The notes beneath the pieces are model-generated. The model ran no database searches, was not told where the DNA came from, and worked only from the letters and a program-made list of their open reading frames with translations. The translations under genes and the position numbers were made by a program. Positions 39,454-49,496 of a stretch of DNA of 64,000 nucleotides are shown here, in pieces. The stretch is from the NCBI GenBank assembly GCA_013112635.1, contig JABFGF010000001.1, forward strand, positions 620,001 through 684,000, in the 5' to 3' direction. The stretch's first letter is position 1. Each line of letters begins with the position of its first letter. Origin of the DNA: Calditrichota bacterium (lineage in GTDB: Bacteria; Calditrichota; Calditrichia; Calditrichales; J004).

Positions 39454-41259
39454 ATGATGACTCAAATGCGCCAGATGAGCAAAGTAATCTTTGTAATTGT
39501 CGGATTGGCGTTTATAGCACTGATTGTTTTTGAATGGGGTGCCGGTGGACCAAGCGGACCAGATTCAACCGTTGGCGAAGTAAACGGTAATAAACTTTCA
39601 TTTACAGAATATCAAGAGCTTTATAAACAACTTTACGAAAATGAGCGCGCTGCACGTCCTGATGCACAAATAGATGAACGCCGCCTGGAAACACTTAAAA
39701 ACCAGGTATGGGAACAGTTTATTCAACGTACTTTATTAACCGAACAAATGGATCAGTTAAATATTGCGGTTACAGATTCGGAAGTAGTATACCAAATCAT
39801 GAACTTTCCTCTGGATCAGATTAAGCAAAACCCATCTTTACAGACAAATGGTGTTTTTGATCCAAAAAAATACCGTGCTGCTTTAAATGATCCTAACATC
39901 CCCTGGGCAGAGATTGAAAGCTTTTACAGACAGCAGATTCCATTCACAAAGTTGCAAAATGTTATCACAAATTCAGTCCGCGTGAGTGAGTCTGAAATAG
40001 AAGATGAATTTATTCGCAAAAACGTTAAGGCAAAAGTAGAGTATCTTTCTATAATGTCCGCTCTTTTTCAAACCGGTATTGAAGTTAGCGATGATGAAAT
40101 TGCGGCTTATTATGAAGAGCATAAAGAAGAATATGAGCAGGAGCCAATGCGCGATCTGGCCTATGTTCTATTTGAAATAAAAACGACAAAAGCCGACACA
40201 GCAAGACTTTTTGAAGACTTTGATGAAATAAAGGAAAAACTGGCAATGGGAACAGAAGATTTTAGTACCCTTGCTTATCAATATTCTACAGACCCTTCTG
40301 CTTCTCAAAACGGTGGAGATTTGGGTTATTTTGAACGTGGTGCAATGGTTAAGCCATTTTCAGATGCAGCATTTGCAGCTAATATAGGTGATTTGGTTGG
40401 ACCGGTTGAAACACAATTTGGGTACCACCTGATTAAGGTTGAAGACAAGAAAAAAGAAAATGGTGTTGAAAAAGTAAAAGCCAGCCATATTTTATTAAAA
40501 ATTACCATCGGAAATGATACCCGATTTGAACAGGAAGATAAAGCTAAAATTTTCTCACGCGATGCAATCGAAAAGGGTTGGGACACTGTTGCTGAAGAAA
40601 CCGGATACGAAATAAAATCAACAGGTTTTTTTGAAGAAAGATCAGGCTTTATCCCTGGTTTGGAAAGAAATCCGGCTATTTCGAATTTTGCCTTTACAAA
40701 GTCCGAAGGGGATGTCTCCGGTGTCTTTGGATTAGATAACGGCTATGTTGTATTTAAAGTCAATGGTATAAAAGATAAAGGTTATAAGTCGCTTGAAGAA
40801 CAGAAAGCATTTGTAACCAATCAGGTAAAACTTTTGAAAGCTAAAGATATTGCCCGAGCCTATGCAGAAAATTTGAGCTCAAAAGTTAGCCAGAACTTGC
40901 CATTTAGCGAAATCGCCCAAAGTGATACATCAAATAAAGTTAAATACGATGTTACTCCAATGTTCAGTTTAAACCAGCCTATTTCGGGCGGTGTTGGAAA
41001 AGCGGCAGAGTTCTCAGCAAATGCTTTTAATATGACACCAGGTGATATTTCCGGATTGATTGAAACCGATCTCGGATTCTATTACCAAAAACTACTCGAG
41101 AAAACAGCTTTCGATAGTACAGCGTTCTCAGTACAAAAAACAGCCATCCAAAGCCGTTTATTGAATCAGAAAAAAAATATTGTTTTTGCTGATTGGATGA
41201 AGAATTTAAAAGATGAAGCTGATATCGTTGATAACAGAAGGAAATTTAGTATTTATTAA
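39454..41259 (+). CDS. Periplasmic peptidyl-prolyl cis-trans isomerase (PpiD/SurA-like)
   Basis: A 601-residue membrane-anchored folding factor. One transmembrane helix (about 10-27, VIFVIVGLAFIALIVFEW) precedes a SurA_N-type helical domain (about 45-175) and a parvulin (PpiC) domain at about 215-335 with YSTDPSASQNGGDLGYFERG and ETQFGYHLIKVED; a second degenerate rotamase-like region follows. The layout matches PpiD, which sits beside the Sec translocon and helps outer-membrane proteins fold. AAGGAGAG precedes the ATG; an adjacent second ATG is equally usable. Confidence 0.92.
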   Translation: MMTQMRQMSKVIFVIVGLAFIALIVFEWGAGGPSGPDSTVGEVNGNKLSFTEYQELYKQLYENERAARPDAQIDERRLETLKNQVWEQFIQRTLLTEQMDQLNIAVTDSEVVYQIMNFPLDQIKQNPSLQTNGVFDPKKYRAALNDPNIPWAEIESFYRQQIPFTKLQNVITNSVRVSESEIEDEFIRKNVKAKVEYLSIMSALFQTGIEVSDDEIAAYYEEHKEEYEQEPMRDLAYVLFEIKTTKADTARLFEDFDEIKEKLAMGTEDFSTLAYQYSTDPSASQNGGDLGYFERGAMVKPFSDAAFAANIGDLVGPVETQFGYHLIKVEDKKKENGVEKVKASHILLKITIGNDTRFEQEDKAKIFSRDAIEKGWDTVAEETGYEIKSTGFFEERSGFIPGLERNPAISNFAFTKSEGDVSGVFGLDNGYVVFKVNGIKDKGYKSLEEQKAFVTNQVKLLKAKDIARAYAENLSSKVSQNLPFSEIAQSDTSNKVKYDVTPMFSLNQPISGGVGKAAEFSANAFNMTPGDISGLIETDLGFYYQKLLEKTAFDSTAFSVQKTAIQSRLLNQKKNIVFADWMKNLKDEADIVDNRRKFSIY

Positions 41260-41281
41260 ATCTAATTTTATTCTAAAACTT

Positions 41282-41316
41282 AAAAAGCCCCGCAATTTAA
41301 TTTGACGGGGCTTTTT
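41282..41316. terminator. Rho-independent terminator after the PPIase gene
   Basis: AAAAAGCCCCG (41282-41292) pairs perfectly with CGGGGCTTTTT (41306-41316) around a 13-base loop. The A and T flanks make it usable on both strands, and the next gene converges on it. Confidence 0.95.
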
Positions 41317-41359
41317 CTATTTCAAGATCGTATTCTCACACATCCAAATATTTAGATCA

Positions 41360-43048
41360 TTACTTTTTCATTTTATTTAATGCCCCGGTTAAGCTTTTAA
41401 ATTGCTTTTCTGTTAAGGCCTGTTCAGCATCACTTAATGCTGTTGGAGGATTAAAATGAACCTCAACCATAATCCCGTCAGCTCCCACAGCTAACGAAGC
41501 TTTTGAAATTGGCTCAATCAAAGTGGCAATTCCTGTTGCATGGCTTGGATCAACAATAACAGGTAAATGTGTTTTTTCTTTTAATAAAGGCACGGCACTA
41601 ATATCCAATGTATTTCGTGTTGCTGTTTCAAATGTTCTAATACCCCGTTCACATAAAATTACATTTGGATTTCCCTTAGCCAGAATATATTCAGCGGACA
41701 TTAACAATTCTTTAACTGTGGACATTAACCCTCTTTTCAGCAAGATTGGTTTTTGGGTTTTACCAACTTCTTGCAGTAAAACAAAGTTTTGCATATTTCT
41801 GGCGCCTATTTGAAGCATGTCGGCATAGTCAGCAACCAAAGCAACATCATCCGGGGAAATAACTTCGGTAATGATTGGCATATTATATTTTTCACCGGCT
41901 TCTTTTAACAAACGCAGCCCTTCTTCACCCAGTCCCTGAAAGCTGTATGGACTTGTTCGTGGTTTAAAAGCACCGCCTCGCAATATTTGAGCACCATTTT
42001 CGGCAACAATTTTTGTTGATTCTATCATTTGATGGCGCCCTTCTACACTACACGGGCCTGCCATAATTATAAACTCATCCCCGCCAATTTTTATATCGTT
42101 CACTTCTACTATCGTTTGTTCCGGTTTTCTTGCTAAACTATAAAGCGGTGCTTTCTCATTTGAAACAACTTTTCCGCCGGATTCAGATGTACTCTCAAAG
42201 TCCTCATCCGCCTGATAATGGTGATATGAGCCTAAAACATGCAAAAACCCGACCATTGACTTTATCTCCTCAAATGCCGCGTCTATGTGCGGATCATCAG
42301 CGTGGCCATCAATTTCTACAAAAAAGTTATATTTCCAAGGCTCAGTTTTATGAGGACGTGATGTCAGCATTGTCATATTCAGATTATGTTTTTCAAAAAC
42401 ACCTAGACATTTAAAAAGCATCCCAGATTGATCCAGCGTATTGAAAACAGCGGTAACTTTCCACGGTGCAATTTTATCATTTGCCAGCTGAATATCTTCA
42501 TTTGTAATAAGGACAAAACGTGTCTGATTATGCGGATAGTCTTCAATTTTTTGTGAAAGAACATCCAAACCATAGAGTTCTGCTGATTCAACACTGGCAA
42601 TGGCAGCTGTGTCTATCAATTTCTTATTAGCAATCATTTTAGCACTACCGGCTGTATCATATGTTGGGATAATTTCTGTATCCGGGTAACCGCGTAAAAA
42701 AACTTCGCATTGTGAGATAGCTGCTGGATGGGAATAGATTTTTTTAATTCTATCTTTTGTAACATCCGGATAAACAATCAAACTATGATTGATTGGAATT
42801 ATTACCTCTTTGAGAATTGTAAGTTTATTTTCTACTAACAAATCATATGTATGGGAAATATTTCCAATAATAGAGTTATCAATTGGCAACAGCCCATAAT
42901 CAATTAGCTCTTTTTTTAATGCATCTACAACGGCATAAGATGTCCTGAAAGGCACATTCTCTACCTCGCGGTCATGATATAAATGATCAATGGCTTTTTC
43001 ACTGTAAGCACCTTTTTCCCCTTGAAACCCAATTTTAATATTGCTCAT
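41360..43048 (-). CDS. Bifunctional prephenate dehydratase / DAHP synthase fusion
   Basis: A 562-residue fusion of the first shikimate step and a late phenylalanine step. Residues about 4-185 are prephenate dehydratase with [19 protein letters not shown] and the catalytic Thr176-Arg177-Phe178. Residues about 195-275 are the ACT domain that binds phenylalanine ([19 protein letters not shown]). After a linker, residues about 312-562 are a DAHP synthase of the small type I-beta family: GPCSVEG (331-337), [18 protein letters not shown] (357-374), [17 protein letters not shown] and DPSHATG. All catalytic motifs look intact. AAGGA precedes the ATG. The ACT domain could let phenylalanine inhibit both activities. 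A ROK kinase gene lies 25 bases upstream. Confidence 0.95.
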   Translation of the reverse strand: MSNIKIGFQGEKGAYSEKAIDHLYHDREVENVPFRTSYAVVDALKKELIDYGLLPIDNSIIGNISHTYDLLVENKLTILKEVIIPINHSLIVYPDVTKDRIKKIYSHPAAISQCEVFLRGYPDTEIIPTYDTAGSAKMIANKKLIDTAAIASVESAELYGLDVLSQKIEDYPHNQTRFVLITNEDIQLANDKIAPWKVTAVFNTLDQSGMLFKCLGVFEKHNLNMTMLTSRPHKTEPWKYNFFVEIDGHADDPHIDAAFEEIKSMVGFLHVLGSYHHYQADEDFESTSESGGKVVSNEKAPLYSLARKPEQTIVEVNDIKIGGDEFIIMAGPCSVEGRHQMIESTKIVAENGAQILRGGAFKPRTSPYSFQGLGEEGLRLLKEAGEKYNMPIITEVISPDDVALVADYADMLQIGARNMQNFVLLQEVGKTQKPILLKRGLMSTVKELLMSAEYILAKGNPNVILCERGIRTFETATRNTLDISAVPLLKEKTHLPVIVDPSHATGIATLIEPISKASLAVGADGIMVEVHFNPPTALSDAEQALTEKQFKSLTGALNKMKK

Positions 43049-43073
43049 CTTTTCCTTATTTCATCTGTTGTTA

Positions 43074-44033
43074 TTATACTTCTAAAAATTCGTTCCATGC
43101 CAGGGCAGCTGCACCAATTACAGCAGAGTTTCCGTTGCTTATTCCTGTTGGAAGAATTTTGATTTGATTTTTAAAATTTTTAATTAAGTGAGATTCCATA
43201 TATTCTTTGGTTTTTTTCAATAATAAATCACCCGATTTTGCCAATCCGCCGCAAATAATAAATGCTTCTGGTCCGATGGTCATTGCTACATTTGCCAGGC
43301 TTACACCTAACAGGCGTGCTGTGTAGTCAAAAGTTTCAAGAGCTACTTTATCACCTTTTTTAGCAATTTCAGTCAGCTTTTTAGCAGAAAGTTCTTCTGT
43401 TGGTATTTCCCTGATTTTTGAATTACTAACTCTTTTTGCAGATAGTTCTATCGCCGATCTCACAATACCTGGTGCAGAAACATAGCATTCCAGGCAACCG
43501 CGTTTTCCACATCCGCAATGACGCCCATGAAAGTCTATACAAACATGGCCAAGTTCTCCGGCAAATCCATTTTTTCCATAAAGCAACTTACCATCAATAA
43601 TTATCCCGCTTCCAAGACCAGTGCCAAGTGTGATGATAATAAAGTTTTTCATACCTTTGCCAGCACCAAAAAGTAGCTCTCCTAATGCACTTGCATTGGC
43701 ATCATTGGTAATTTTAACGGGTTTTTTAAATTGTTTTTCTATTGCCTTTGCAAGATTAAACGTACCCCATTTCAAATTTGGAGGACTTTCGATCATACCA
43801 GTGTAATAGTTCGCATTTGGCGCTCCTACACCTATCCCCTTTAATTTATATTTGTCTGCATTTTTAGTGAAAAAATCGTTTACATTTATTTTTATGCGTT
43901 TAATTAATTCATCTGCCGGCTTCTTCGCTTTGGTTGGGATTGAAAACTCAGCAATTACATTGCCGTTTTTTTGTACAAATCCAAAAACGGTGTTTGTCCC
44001 ACCTATGTCAATTCCAAGCATTACAGTTTTCAT
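43074..44033 (-). CDS. ROK family sugar kinase (glucokinase-like)
   Basis: A 319-residue sugar kinase of the ROK family, most likely glucokinase. The phosphate loop DIGGTNT is at 9-15, the sugar-binding IKITNDANASALGE follows, TLGTGLGSGIIIDG is the second phosphate motif, and the zinc site is HGRHCGCGKRGCLECY. There is no N-terminal DNA-binding domain, which favours a kinase over a repressor. It lies 25 bases before the aromatic-synthesis fusion on the same strand, probably in one transcript. Sugar specificity is not readable. Confidence 0.92.
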   Translation of the reverse strand: MKTVMLGIDIGGTNTVFGFVQKNGNVIAEFSIPTKAKKPADELIKRIKINVNDFFTKNADKYKLKGIGVGAPNANYYTGMIESPPNLKWGTFNLAKAIEKQFKKPVKITNDANASALGELLFGAGKGMKNFIIITLGTGLGSGIIIDGKLLYGKNGFAGELGHVCIDFHGRHCGCGKRGCLECYVSAPGIVRSAIELSAKRVSNSKIREIPTEELSAKKLTEIAKKGDKVALETFDYTARLLGVSLANVAMTIGPEAFIICGGLAKSGDLLLKKTKEYMESHLIKNFKNQIKILPTGISNGNSAVIGAAALAWNEFLEV

Positions 44034-44132
44034 CGTGATTTTCTTTCATATTTTAGGAAAAACGGAATTTACACTTTATTCAAATTTCAACAAAATAAAC
44101 TTGCCGAAATAGTTCTGGAAAAAACAAGTTCT

Positions 44133-44555
44133 CTATAAACCAAAACTATATTTATTTTTCAACAGTTCTTTGGTCTTTTCACTCATCTTTAATTCACCCA
44201 CTTCTTCTTCAGAAACCCAACGAACATCCGCTGCATCATCCCCGGCTTTTATTGATCCACCAGTTACTGTGCATTCAAAATCAATAATCACATAATGAAA
44301 TAATAATTCTGCATTTTCTCCATACTCAATAACATCAAAAACTAAAACGGCTTCACCCACTTCTATTTCAAGATTTGTTTCTTCCAGGATTTCACGTTTT
44401 AGGGCATTCTTCATGGATTCGCCTGGTTTTATTTTTCCACCCGGAACAGCCCACACACCTTTTGCCGGAGCATTGGCCCGCTTAACAAGTAAAATCTTTT
44501 CATCTTTAAAAATGATTGCACCAACAGCAACCTGTGGGAAATGTTTATTTAGCAT
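44133..44555 (-). CDS. Nudix hydrolase
   Basis: A 140-residue Nudix enzyme resembling ADP-ribose pyrophosphatase or MutT-like house-cleaners. The Nudix box is G-KIKPG-E-SMKNALK-REILEE-TNL, complete in its metal-binding REILEE core but with Asn in place of the final conserved Gly. ILLVKRANAPAKGVWAVPGG is the preceding family strand. It lies about 100 bases upstream of the ROK kinase on the same strand. The substrate is unknown. Confidence 0.9.
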   Translation of the reverse strand: MLNKHFPQVAVGAIIFKDEKILLVKRANAPAKGVWAVPGGKIKPGESMKNALKREILEETNLEIEVGEAVLVFDVIEYGENAELLFHYVIIDFECTVTGGSIKAGDDAADVRWVSEEEVGELKMSEKTKELLKNKYSFGL

Positions 44556-44630
44556 GAAATTGAAAGCGTTTGATTGTAAAGAAATGAGTTATTATTTCAA
44601 AAAAAAAGAGGTGAATTTAAGAGTTAATCT

Positions 44631-44711
44631 CGCCATCCTGAACTGGTTTCAGGATCCAATTTAATTTGTTACTTATCCGTTTGGATTCCGAAATAAATTC
44701 GGAATGACGAG
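44631..44711. repeat. Bipartite REP/MITE-like palindromic element
   Basis: Two hairpins, ATCCTGAA/TTCAGGAT (44635-44642 and 44648-44655) and ATTCCGAA/TTCGGAAT (44685-44692 and 44698-44705), sit inside similar outer ends (CGCCATCCTGAA versus the complement CGTCATTCCGAA). Related, more worn copies occur near 46141, 50067 and 57027. Confidence 0.7.
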
Positions 44712-44740
44712 TTTTATTTATAGTCCAATCAGAACAAAAA

Positions 44741-45961
44741 TTAAACTTCCAGAACCATCCGGATTGGATCTTCAAGAAGTTCTTTTACTCTTTTCAAGAA
44801 TGTTACAGACTCTTTGCCGTCAATTATCCGGTGATCGTAAGAAAGCGCGATATACATCATTGGGCGGATTACAACCTGACCATTAATCGCAACTGGTCTA
44901 TCAATAATATTATGCATTCCTAATATTGCTGATTGCGGAGCGTTGATAATTGGGGTTGACATCATTGAGCCAAAAACACCACCATTAGTAATAGTAAATG
45001 TTCCACCGCTCATTTCATCAATCGAAAGTTTACCATCCCGCGCTTTTCCTGCCAAGCCTGCAATTTCCAATTCAATTTCATGCAAGGCCATTTTTTCTGC
45101 GTTTCGAATAATCGGCACGACAAGGCCTTTTTCAGTTGAAACCGCAATCCCAATATCCGCATAGTCGTGATAAACTATTTCATTTCCATCAATCATGGCA
45201 TTTGCAGCAGGGACTTCAGTTAAGGCAATTGAACTGGCTTTAGTGAACAAGGACATAAATCCCAAACCAATTCCATATTTTTCCTTAAAAGAATCTTTAT
45301 ATTGCGCCCGAAGCTCTTTTACTTTTTGCAGATCCACTTCATTAAAAGTTGTTAACATTGCTGTTCCATGCTTGGCATCAAGCAATCTGCGGGCAATGGT
45401 TTTGCGCAATGTTGTCATCCTTACACGACGTTCATTTCTTTCGCCCGATGGTGCTTCTGTTTTAGCAGGCTCACTTTTAACAGGTTGTTTTACACCGCCA
45501 TCCAAAGCTTTTAAAGCGTCAGCTTTAGTAACGCGTCCACCTGCTCCGCTACCTTCAACTTTAGCAGATTCAATTCCTGCTTTACCCAAAATGTTTGCCG
45601 CAACAGGAGAAACTTTTGCCTGCTTTTCCGGTTCTACGGATTCCTTTTTGGGTTCAGATTTTACTTCTGCCTTTTTGGGAGCTTCTTGTTTCTTTTCCGG
45701 TGTATCATCGGTATCGGCCCCATTTGCGCTGGTGTCAATCTCTGCAATTACTCCGCCGATTAAAATTGTATCGCCTTCTGCAGCTTTCTGATGCAAAGCC
45801 CCGGCTTTTTCAGCAACAATTTCTACAGTTGCTTTTTCGGATTCAACCTCGCAAATAATTTCATCTTCTTCTACAAAAGCACCTTCTTCCTTCATCCAAA
45901 CGCCCATTACTGCTTCTGTAATCGATTCACCAATCACCGGTACAACAACATCTATTTTCAT
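44741..45961 (-). CDS. sucB: 2-oxoglutarate dehydrogenase E2 (dihydrolipoyl succinyltransferase)
   Basis: The E2 core of the 2-oxoglutarate dehydrogenase complex in the TCA cycle, moving succinyl groups to CoA. The 406-residue protein has one lipoyl domain with Lys43 in [11 protein letters not shown], an Ala/Pro/Lys-rich linker, an E3/E1-binding domain ([14 protein letters not shown] to GRVTKADAL, about 118-155), and the catalytic domain ending [13 protein letters not shown] with His377 and Asp381. AAGGA precedes the ATG. It lies 247 bases downstream of sucA on the same strand; the E3 gene is not in the window. Confidence 0.95.
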   Translation of the reverse strand: MKIDVVVPVIGESITEAVMGVWMKEEGAFVEEDEIICEVESEKATVEIVAEKAGALHQKAAEGDTILIGGVIAEIDTSANGADTDDTPEKKQEAPKKAEVKSEPKKESVEPEKQAKVSPVAANILGKAGIESAKVEGSGAGGRVTKADALKALDGGVKQPVKSEPAKTEAPSGERNERRVRMTTLRKTIARRLLDAKHGTAMLTTFNEVDLQKVKELRAQYKDSFKEKYGIGLGFMSLFTKASSIALTEVPAANAMIDGNEIVYHDYADIGIAVSTEKGLVVPIIRNAEKMALHEIELEIAGLAGKARDGKLSIDEMSGGTFTITNGGVFGSMMSTPIINAPQSAILGMHNIIDRPVAINGQVVIRPMMYIALSYDHRIIDGKESVTFLKRVKELLEDPIRMVLEV

Positions 45962-45987
45962 ACTTAATTTTCCTTTTAAAAGATAAA

Positions 45988-46022
45988 TTTTACACAGAGT
46001 CCGCAGAGGTCACTGAGAAAAG
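45988..46022. repeat. Copy of a CACAGAG-type interspersed repeat
   Basis: The stretch TACACAGAGTCCGCAGAGG and onward CACTGAGAAAAGC matches the widespread environmental-bacterial repeat of the form CACAGAGNCGCAGAG. Related pieces lie at 49373-49449 and 50147-50293. It is in the sucA-sucB spacer. Confidence 0.6.
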
Positions 46023-46140
46023 CTTCTTTCTTTAAAACTTATTTAAAGTACGCTTTGCCTCAATGTTTAATGTGTACTCCCGTCAAAACATTTCTTAAAA
46101 TTACCCACACACTTATCCCTCAGAGAAATTACAATCCTTT

Positions 46141-46180
46141 CCCGAAAAAAAACTCGGGATTTCGCCCCGAAAAAACCGGG
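46141..46180. repeat. Paired small hairpins (REP-like) in the sucA-sucB spacer
   Basis: CCCGA/TCGGG (46141-46145 and 46154-46158) and CCCG/CGGG (46166-46169 and 46177-46180) sit back to back with A-rich loops, just past the sucA stop on the minus strand. They resemble the palindromes at 57066-57090. They could stabilise the 3' end of the sucA message or act as a weak terminator. Confidence 0.5.
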
Positions 46181-46208
46181 ACTCAACAATCTTAAAATCA
46201 TCAATCTT

Positions 46209-48947
46209 TCAATCCGAAAATGCTTTTTGTACAATTTCATTCTGTTCAACGGCATGTTGCTTATGGAAACCTGTAGCAGGGGCAGCACCCGCTTTTCTGT
46301 ACACTCCTTTTAAACCATCGATACCAAACCAGTTTTTAAAGAATGGCCAGGCACCGTAGTTTTCGGGCTCTTCCTGAACATATAAAATGTTTTCTGCATT
46401 CTTATATTTCTTCAATATGTCAGCAATCTCTTTTTCAGGGAATGGATAAAGAAGCTCTGTTCGTACAATCGCCACATCTTTGCGCTTGTTTTGAGTTTTA
46501 TAAGCCTTGAGATCATAATAAACTTTGCCGGAGCAAAATATAATCCGTTTAACATTTTTTGCTTGTGCACTATCATCATCAATAACAGGCTGAAATTTTC
46601 CTTCTGCAAGTGTTTTAAGATCGTTAACACACTCCGGATGCCTTAATAAACTTTTTGGCGTAAAAATAATTAACGGTGTATGAAATGGATATTTCACTTG
46701 AGTTCTTAAAAGGTGGAACATACTCGCCGGTGAGCTTGGCACGGCTATTCTCCAGTTATCGTTTGCGGATAGTTGCAAGAAGCGTTCAATCCTGGCATTG
46801 GAATGTTCCGGCCCCTGCCCTTCATAACCGTGTGGAAGAAATAGAACCAAACCATTATTTCGCTGCCATTTTGCTTCTGCAGATGAAAGGAACTGATCGA
46901 TTACAATCTGTGCCCCGTTAAAGAAATCTCCAAATTGTGCTTCCCAAATTGTCAGCCCGTGTGGCGTTGAAGCAGCATAGCCGTACTCAAAACCCATTTC
47001 GCCATATTCTGATAAAAGACTGTTAAAAATCCTGCATGGTGCTTGTTCATTGCTGACATGGTTCAGTGGTAGGTAAAGTTCTTCTGTTTTTTCGTCACGA
47101 AGTATTGCATGCCTGTGAGAAAACGTACCACGTTCAGAATCCTGCCCGCTTAAACGTATTGGATGCCCTTCTTCCAAAATTGATGCATAAGCCAAAAACT
47201 CAGCCGTGGCCCAATCCAGATCGACCCCGGATTCAATTTTATCCAAACGGTCTTTGTAAAGTTTTCGTGCTTTGTTGATCAGATTGTAGCTGTCCGGCAA
47301 AGTGAAAATTCGTTTTCCAATATCTTTTAGTTTCTTTTCAGGAAAGAAGGTTAATGGGATCGGATAATAACGGTTTCCAAGTTCATCACTACGCCAATCA
47401 CAAGAAAATTCAAAATCCACATCACCGGATTTTTCCTGTTCTTCATCCTCTGCGCGAACCTCTTCCAGTTTGGCTTGCAGCATTGATTTGAACTCTTTTT
47501 CCATTTCCTTAGCCAGGTCTTTTTCAAAACCTTCTGCAGCCATTAATTTTTGATTATATATTTCCCGCGGATCAGGATGCTTTGCGATCGTGGCGTAAAG
47601 TTTTGGTTGTGTAAACCTTGGTTCATCACCTTCATTATGGCCATAACGGCGATATCCAAGTAAATCAATAAATACATCTGTGTGGAATTTTTGGCGATAC
47701 TCAAGGGCCATTTTGACTGTCAACACTACCGCTTCAACATCATCTGCATTTACATGAAAAACAGGTGAAAGAGTTACTTTTGCCACATCTGTACAATAGG
47801 TGCTGGAGCGGCCCTGCAAATAATTTGTTGTAAAACCAATTTGATTATTGATAACAATGTGGATTGTACCGCCGGTTCGATAACCATCTAAAAGGGACAT
47901 TTGGATCAATTCGTAAACTACACCTTGCCCGGCAATTGCTGCATCGCCATGTATCATAATTGGTGCGATTTTATCTTCATTTCCATGATACTCATCATCA
48001 AGTTTGCCTTTAACCATTCCTGCAACAATTGGGTTAGCAACCTCAAGATGTGAAGGATTAGGTGCCATGCCAACTTTTATTTTTTTCCCAGATGTTGTTT
48101 CTACCATGCTGGTGTAACCAAGGTGATATTTTACATCCCCGGAAAAAACAGAATCTGCATGCCCTTCGCCTTCAAATTCACTAAAAATATCTTCGTAGTG
48201 TTTTTGGAGTGTGTTGGCTAAAATGTTCAGACGTCCCCTATGCGCTGTTCCGATTACAATTTCTTCCAGACCAAGTTGTGCACCATATTCAATAATCGCA
48301 TCCAATCCGGGAATAAGTGTTTCTCCACCTTGAAGTGAAAACCGCTTTTGGCCGACATATTTTGTATGCAGGAACCTTTCAAAAACAACAGCTTCATTTA
48401 ATTTTCGTAATATTCGTCTTTTTTCATCAACTGTGCAGACCGTTTTATTTTTAGTCAGTTCCATCCGCTGTTTTAGCCATTGCTGCTTTTCCGGCACACG
48501 GATGAACATGTACTCAGCTCCGATAGAACTACAATATGTTTCATCTAAATGGCTTAAAATATCACGCAATTTGGCTGGACCAATATTTAATTCTGCGCCG
48601 GCTTCAAAAACAGTATCAAGATCACTTTCTTTTAAATGAAAGTTTTCAAGATCAAGATTTGGTTTATATGGCCTTCTCTCCCGGACAGGATTAGTCTTTG
48701 TAAAAAGATGTCCCCGTGTACGGTAGGCGTTGATCAGGTTAATTACAGAAAGTTCTTTTAAGGCTCTTTTGGTAGTTATTTTATCATCAAGAATTGTTTC
48801 TGTGTCTTCACCGTTCTGGCCGTATTCATAACCGGTGAAAAACATACGCCAGCTTTCATCAACAGATTCAGGGTCTTTCAGGTATTCCTGATACATCTGG
48901 TCAACATATTGTGGATGTGCATTATTTATATATGAATATTTATCCAT
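46209..48947 (-). CDS. sucA: 2-oxoglutarate dehydrogenase E1
   Basis: Thiamine-diphosphate enzyme that decarboxylates 2-oxoglutarate and passes the succinyl group to SucB. The 912-residue length is typical. The N-terminal arm has YVDQMYQEYLKDPESVDESW, followed by AYRTRGHLFTKTNPV, the active-site stretch EIVIGTAHRGRLNILAN, the ThDP/metal segment MIHGDAAIAGQGVVYEL and VINNQIGFTT, the substrate-specific YGHNEGDEPRFTQP, and the C-terminal SSAEAKWQRNNGLVLFLPHG. All look intact. It is transcribed ahead of sucB. A region without genes lies upstream. Confidence 0.97.
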   Translation of the reverse strand: MDKYSYINNAHPQYVDQMYQEYLKDPESVDESWRMFFTGYEYGQNGEDTETILDDKITTKRALKELSVINLINAYRTRGHLFTKTNPVRERRPYKPNLDLENFHLKESDLDTVFEAGAELNIGPAKLRDILSHLDETYCSSIGAEYMFIRVPEKQQWLKQRMELTKNKTVCTVDEKRRILRKLNEAVVFERFLHTKYVGQKRFSLQGGETLIPGLDAIIEYGAQLGLEEIVIGTAHRGRLNILANTLQKHYEDIFSEFEGEGHADSVFSGDVKYHLGYTSMVETTSGKKIKVGMAPNPSHLEVANPIVAGMVKGKLDDEYHGNEDKIAPIMIHGDAAIAGQGVVYELIQMSLLDGYRTGGTIHIVINNQIGFTTNYLQGRSSTYCTDVAKVTLSPVFHVNADDVEAVVLTVKMALEYRQKFHTDVFIDLLGYRRYGHNEGDEPRFTQPKLYATIAKHPDPREIYNQKLMAAEGFEKDLAKEMEKEFKSMLQAKLEEVRAEDEEQEKSGDVDFEFSCDWRSDELGNRYYPIPLTFFPEKKLKDIGKRIFTLPDSYNLINKARKLYKDRLDKIESGVDLDWATAEFLAYASILEEGHPIRLSGQDSERGTFSHRHAILRDEKTEELYLPLNHVSNEQAPCRIFNSLLSEYGEMGFEYGYAASTPHGLTIWEAQFGDFFNGAQIVIDQFLSSAEAKWQRNNGLVLFLPHGYEGQGPEHSNARIERFLQLSANDNWRIAVPSSPASMFHLLRTQVKYPFHTPLIIFTPKSLLRHPECVNDLKTLAEGKFQPVIDDDSAQAKNVKRIIFCSGKVYYDLKAYKTQNKRKDVAIVRTELLYPFPEKEIADILKKYKNAENILYVQEEPENYGAWPFFKNWFGIDGLKGVYRKAGAAPATGFHKQHAVEQNEIVQKAFSD

Positions 48948-49496
48948 TTACTTTCTCTTTAATACTTGGAATATTGAATTAATGAAGTGGTAGAATTGAT
49001 GCGTACCTCAGTTTTTTCAATAATTCAGTATTTCAATAATTCATTTTACTTTTTTGTATAACTATTATTTACTATAAAATTTCTTTTTAGTTAAAAGTAT
49101 TGTGTTTCTAAATGAGTGAATATACTCGGTTTACTCGTGGTTTAATGTAGTTTGAATTAACTTTAAATTTGTTGGGGCTGAATATACAACAAAATCTTGT
49201 TTTTGAAAATAGGGAAAAATCACAGGAAGATTAAAAGGAGCAAAGTTTTCTATCTTTAACTTTTGATATTTATGTTGCTTTCCACGAATTTCTCAAATTG
49301 GCTGGAATAAAAGCTAAATTCAGGTACCTGATAAGAGCTCTCAGGAATAACGATACATATATAAAATATTTCTTAACCAAGGAAGATCACAGAGTAATAC
49401 GGAATAAAGCTTTTAAAATTTTCCGCGTCCTCTGCGTCTCCGTGGTTAACATTATTTATTCTGTGTTTCTGTAGTAAAAATTATATTAGCTCAGGC
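48948..49496. other. 549-bp region without a gene upstream of sucA
   Basis: AT-rich spacer between the sucA start and the 3' end of the DinB-like gene. It must contain the sucA promoter. Near 49014-49044 a 15-base unit (TTCAATAATTCA...) is repeated twice, and 49373-49449 carries a repeat element. No credible ORF or RNA gene was seen. Confidence 0.65.
49373..49449. repeat. 77-bp element with imperfect inverted ends (CACAGAG family)
   Basis: The left end TTAACCAAGGAAGATCACAG and the complement of the right end, TTAACCACGGAGACGCAGAG, match imperfectly over 20 bases. This is the same family as the copies at 45988 and 50147, and the most complete one in the window. Confidence 0.65.

Noticed and set aside
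45195-45791. 198-codon open frame on the plus strand
   Set aside because: Antisense to the sucB linker and catalytic domain; the Ala/Pro-rich composition reflects the complement of the sucB linker.
46067-46288. 73-codon open frame at the sucA 3' end
   Set aside because: It overlaps the sucA C-terminus in another frame and runs into the REP-like hairpins; no coding signs.
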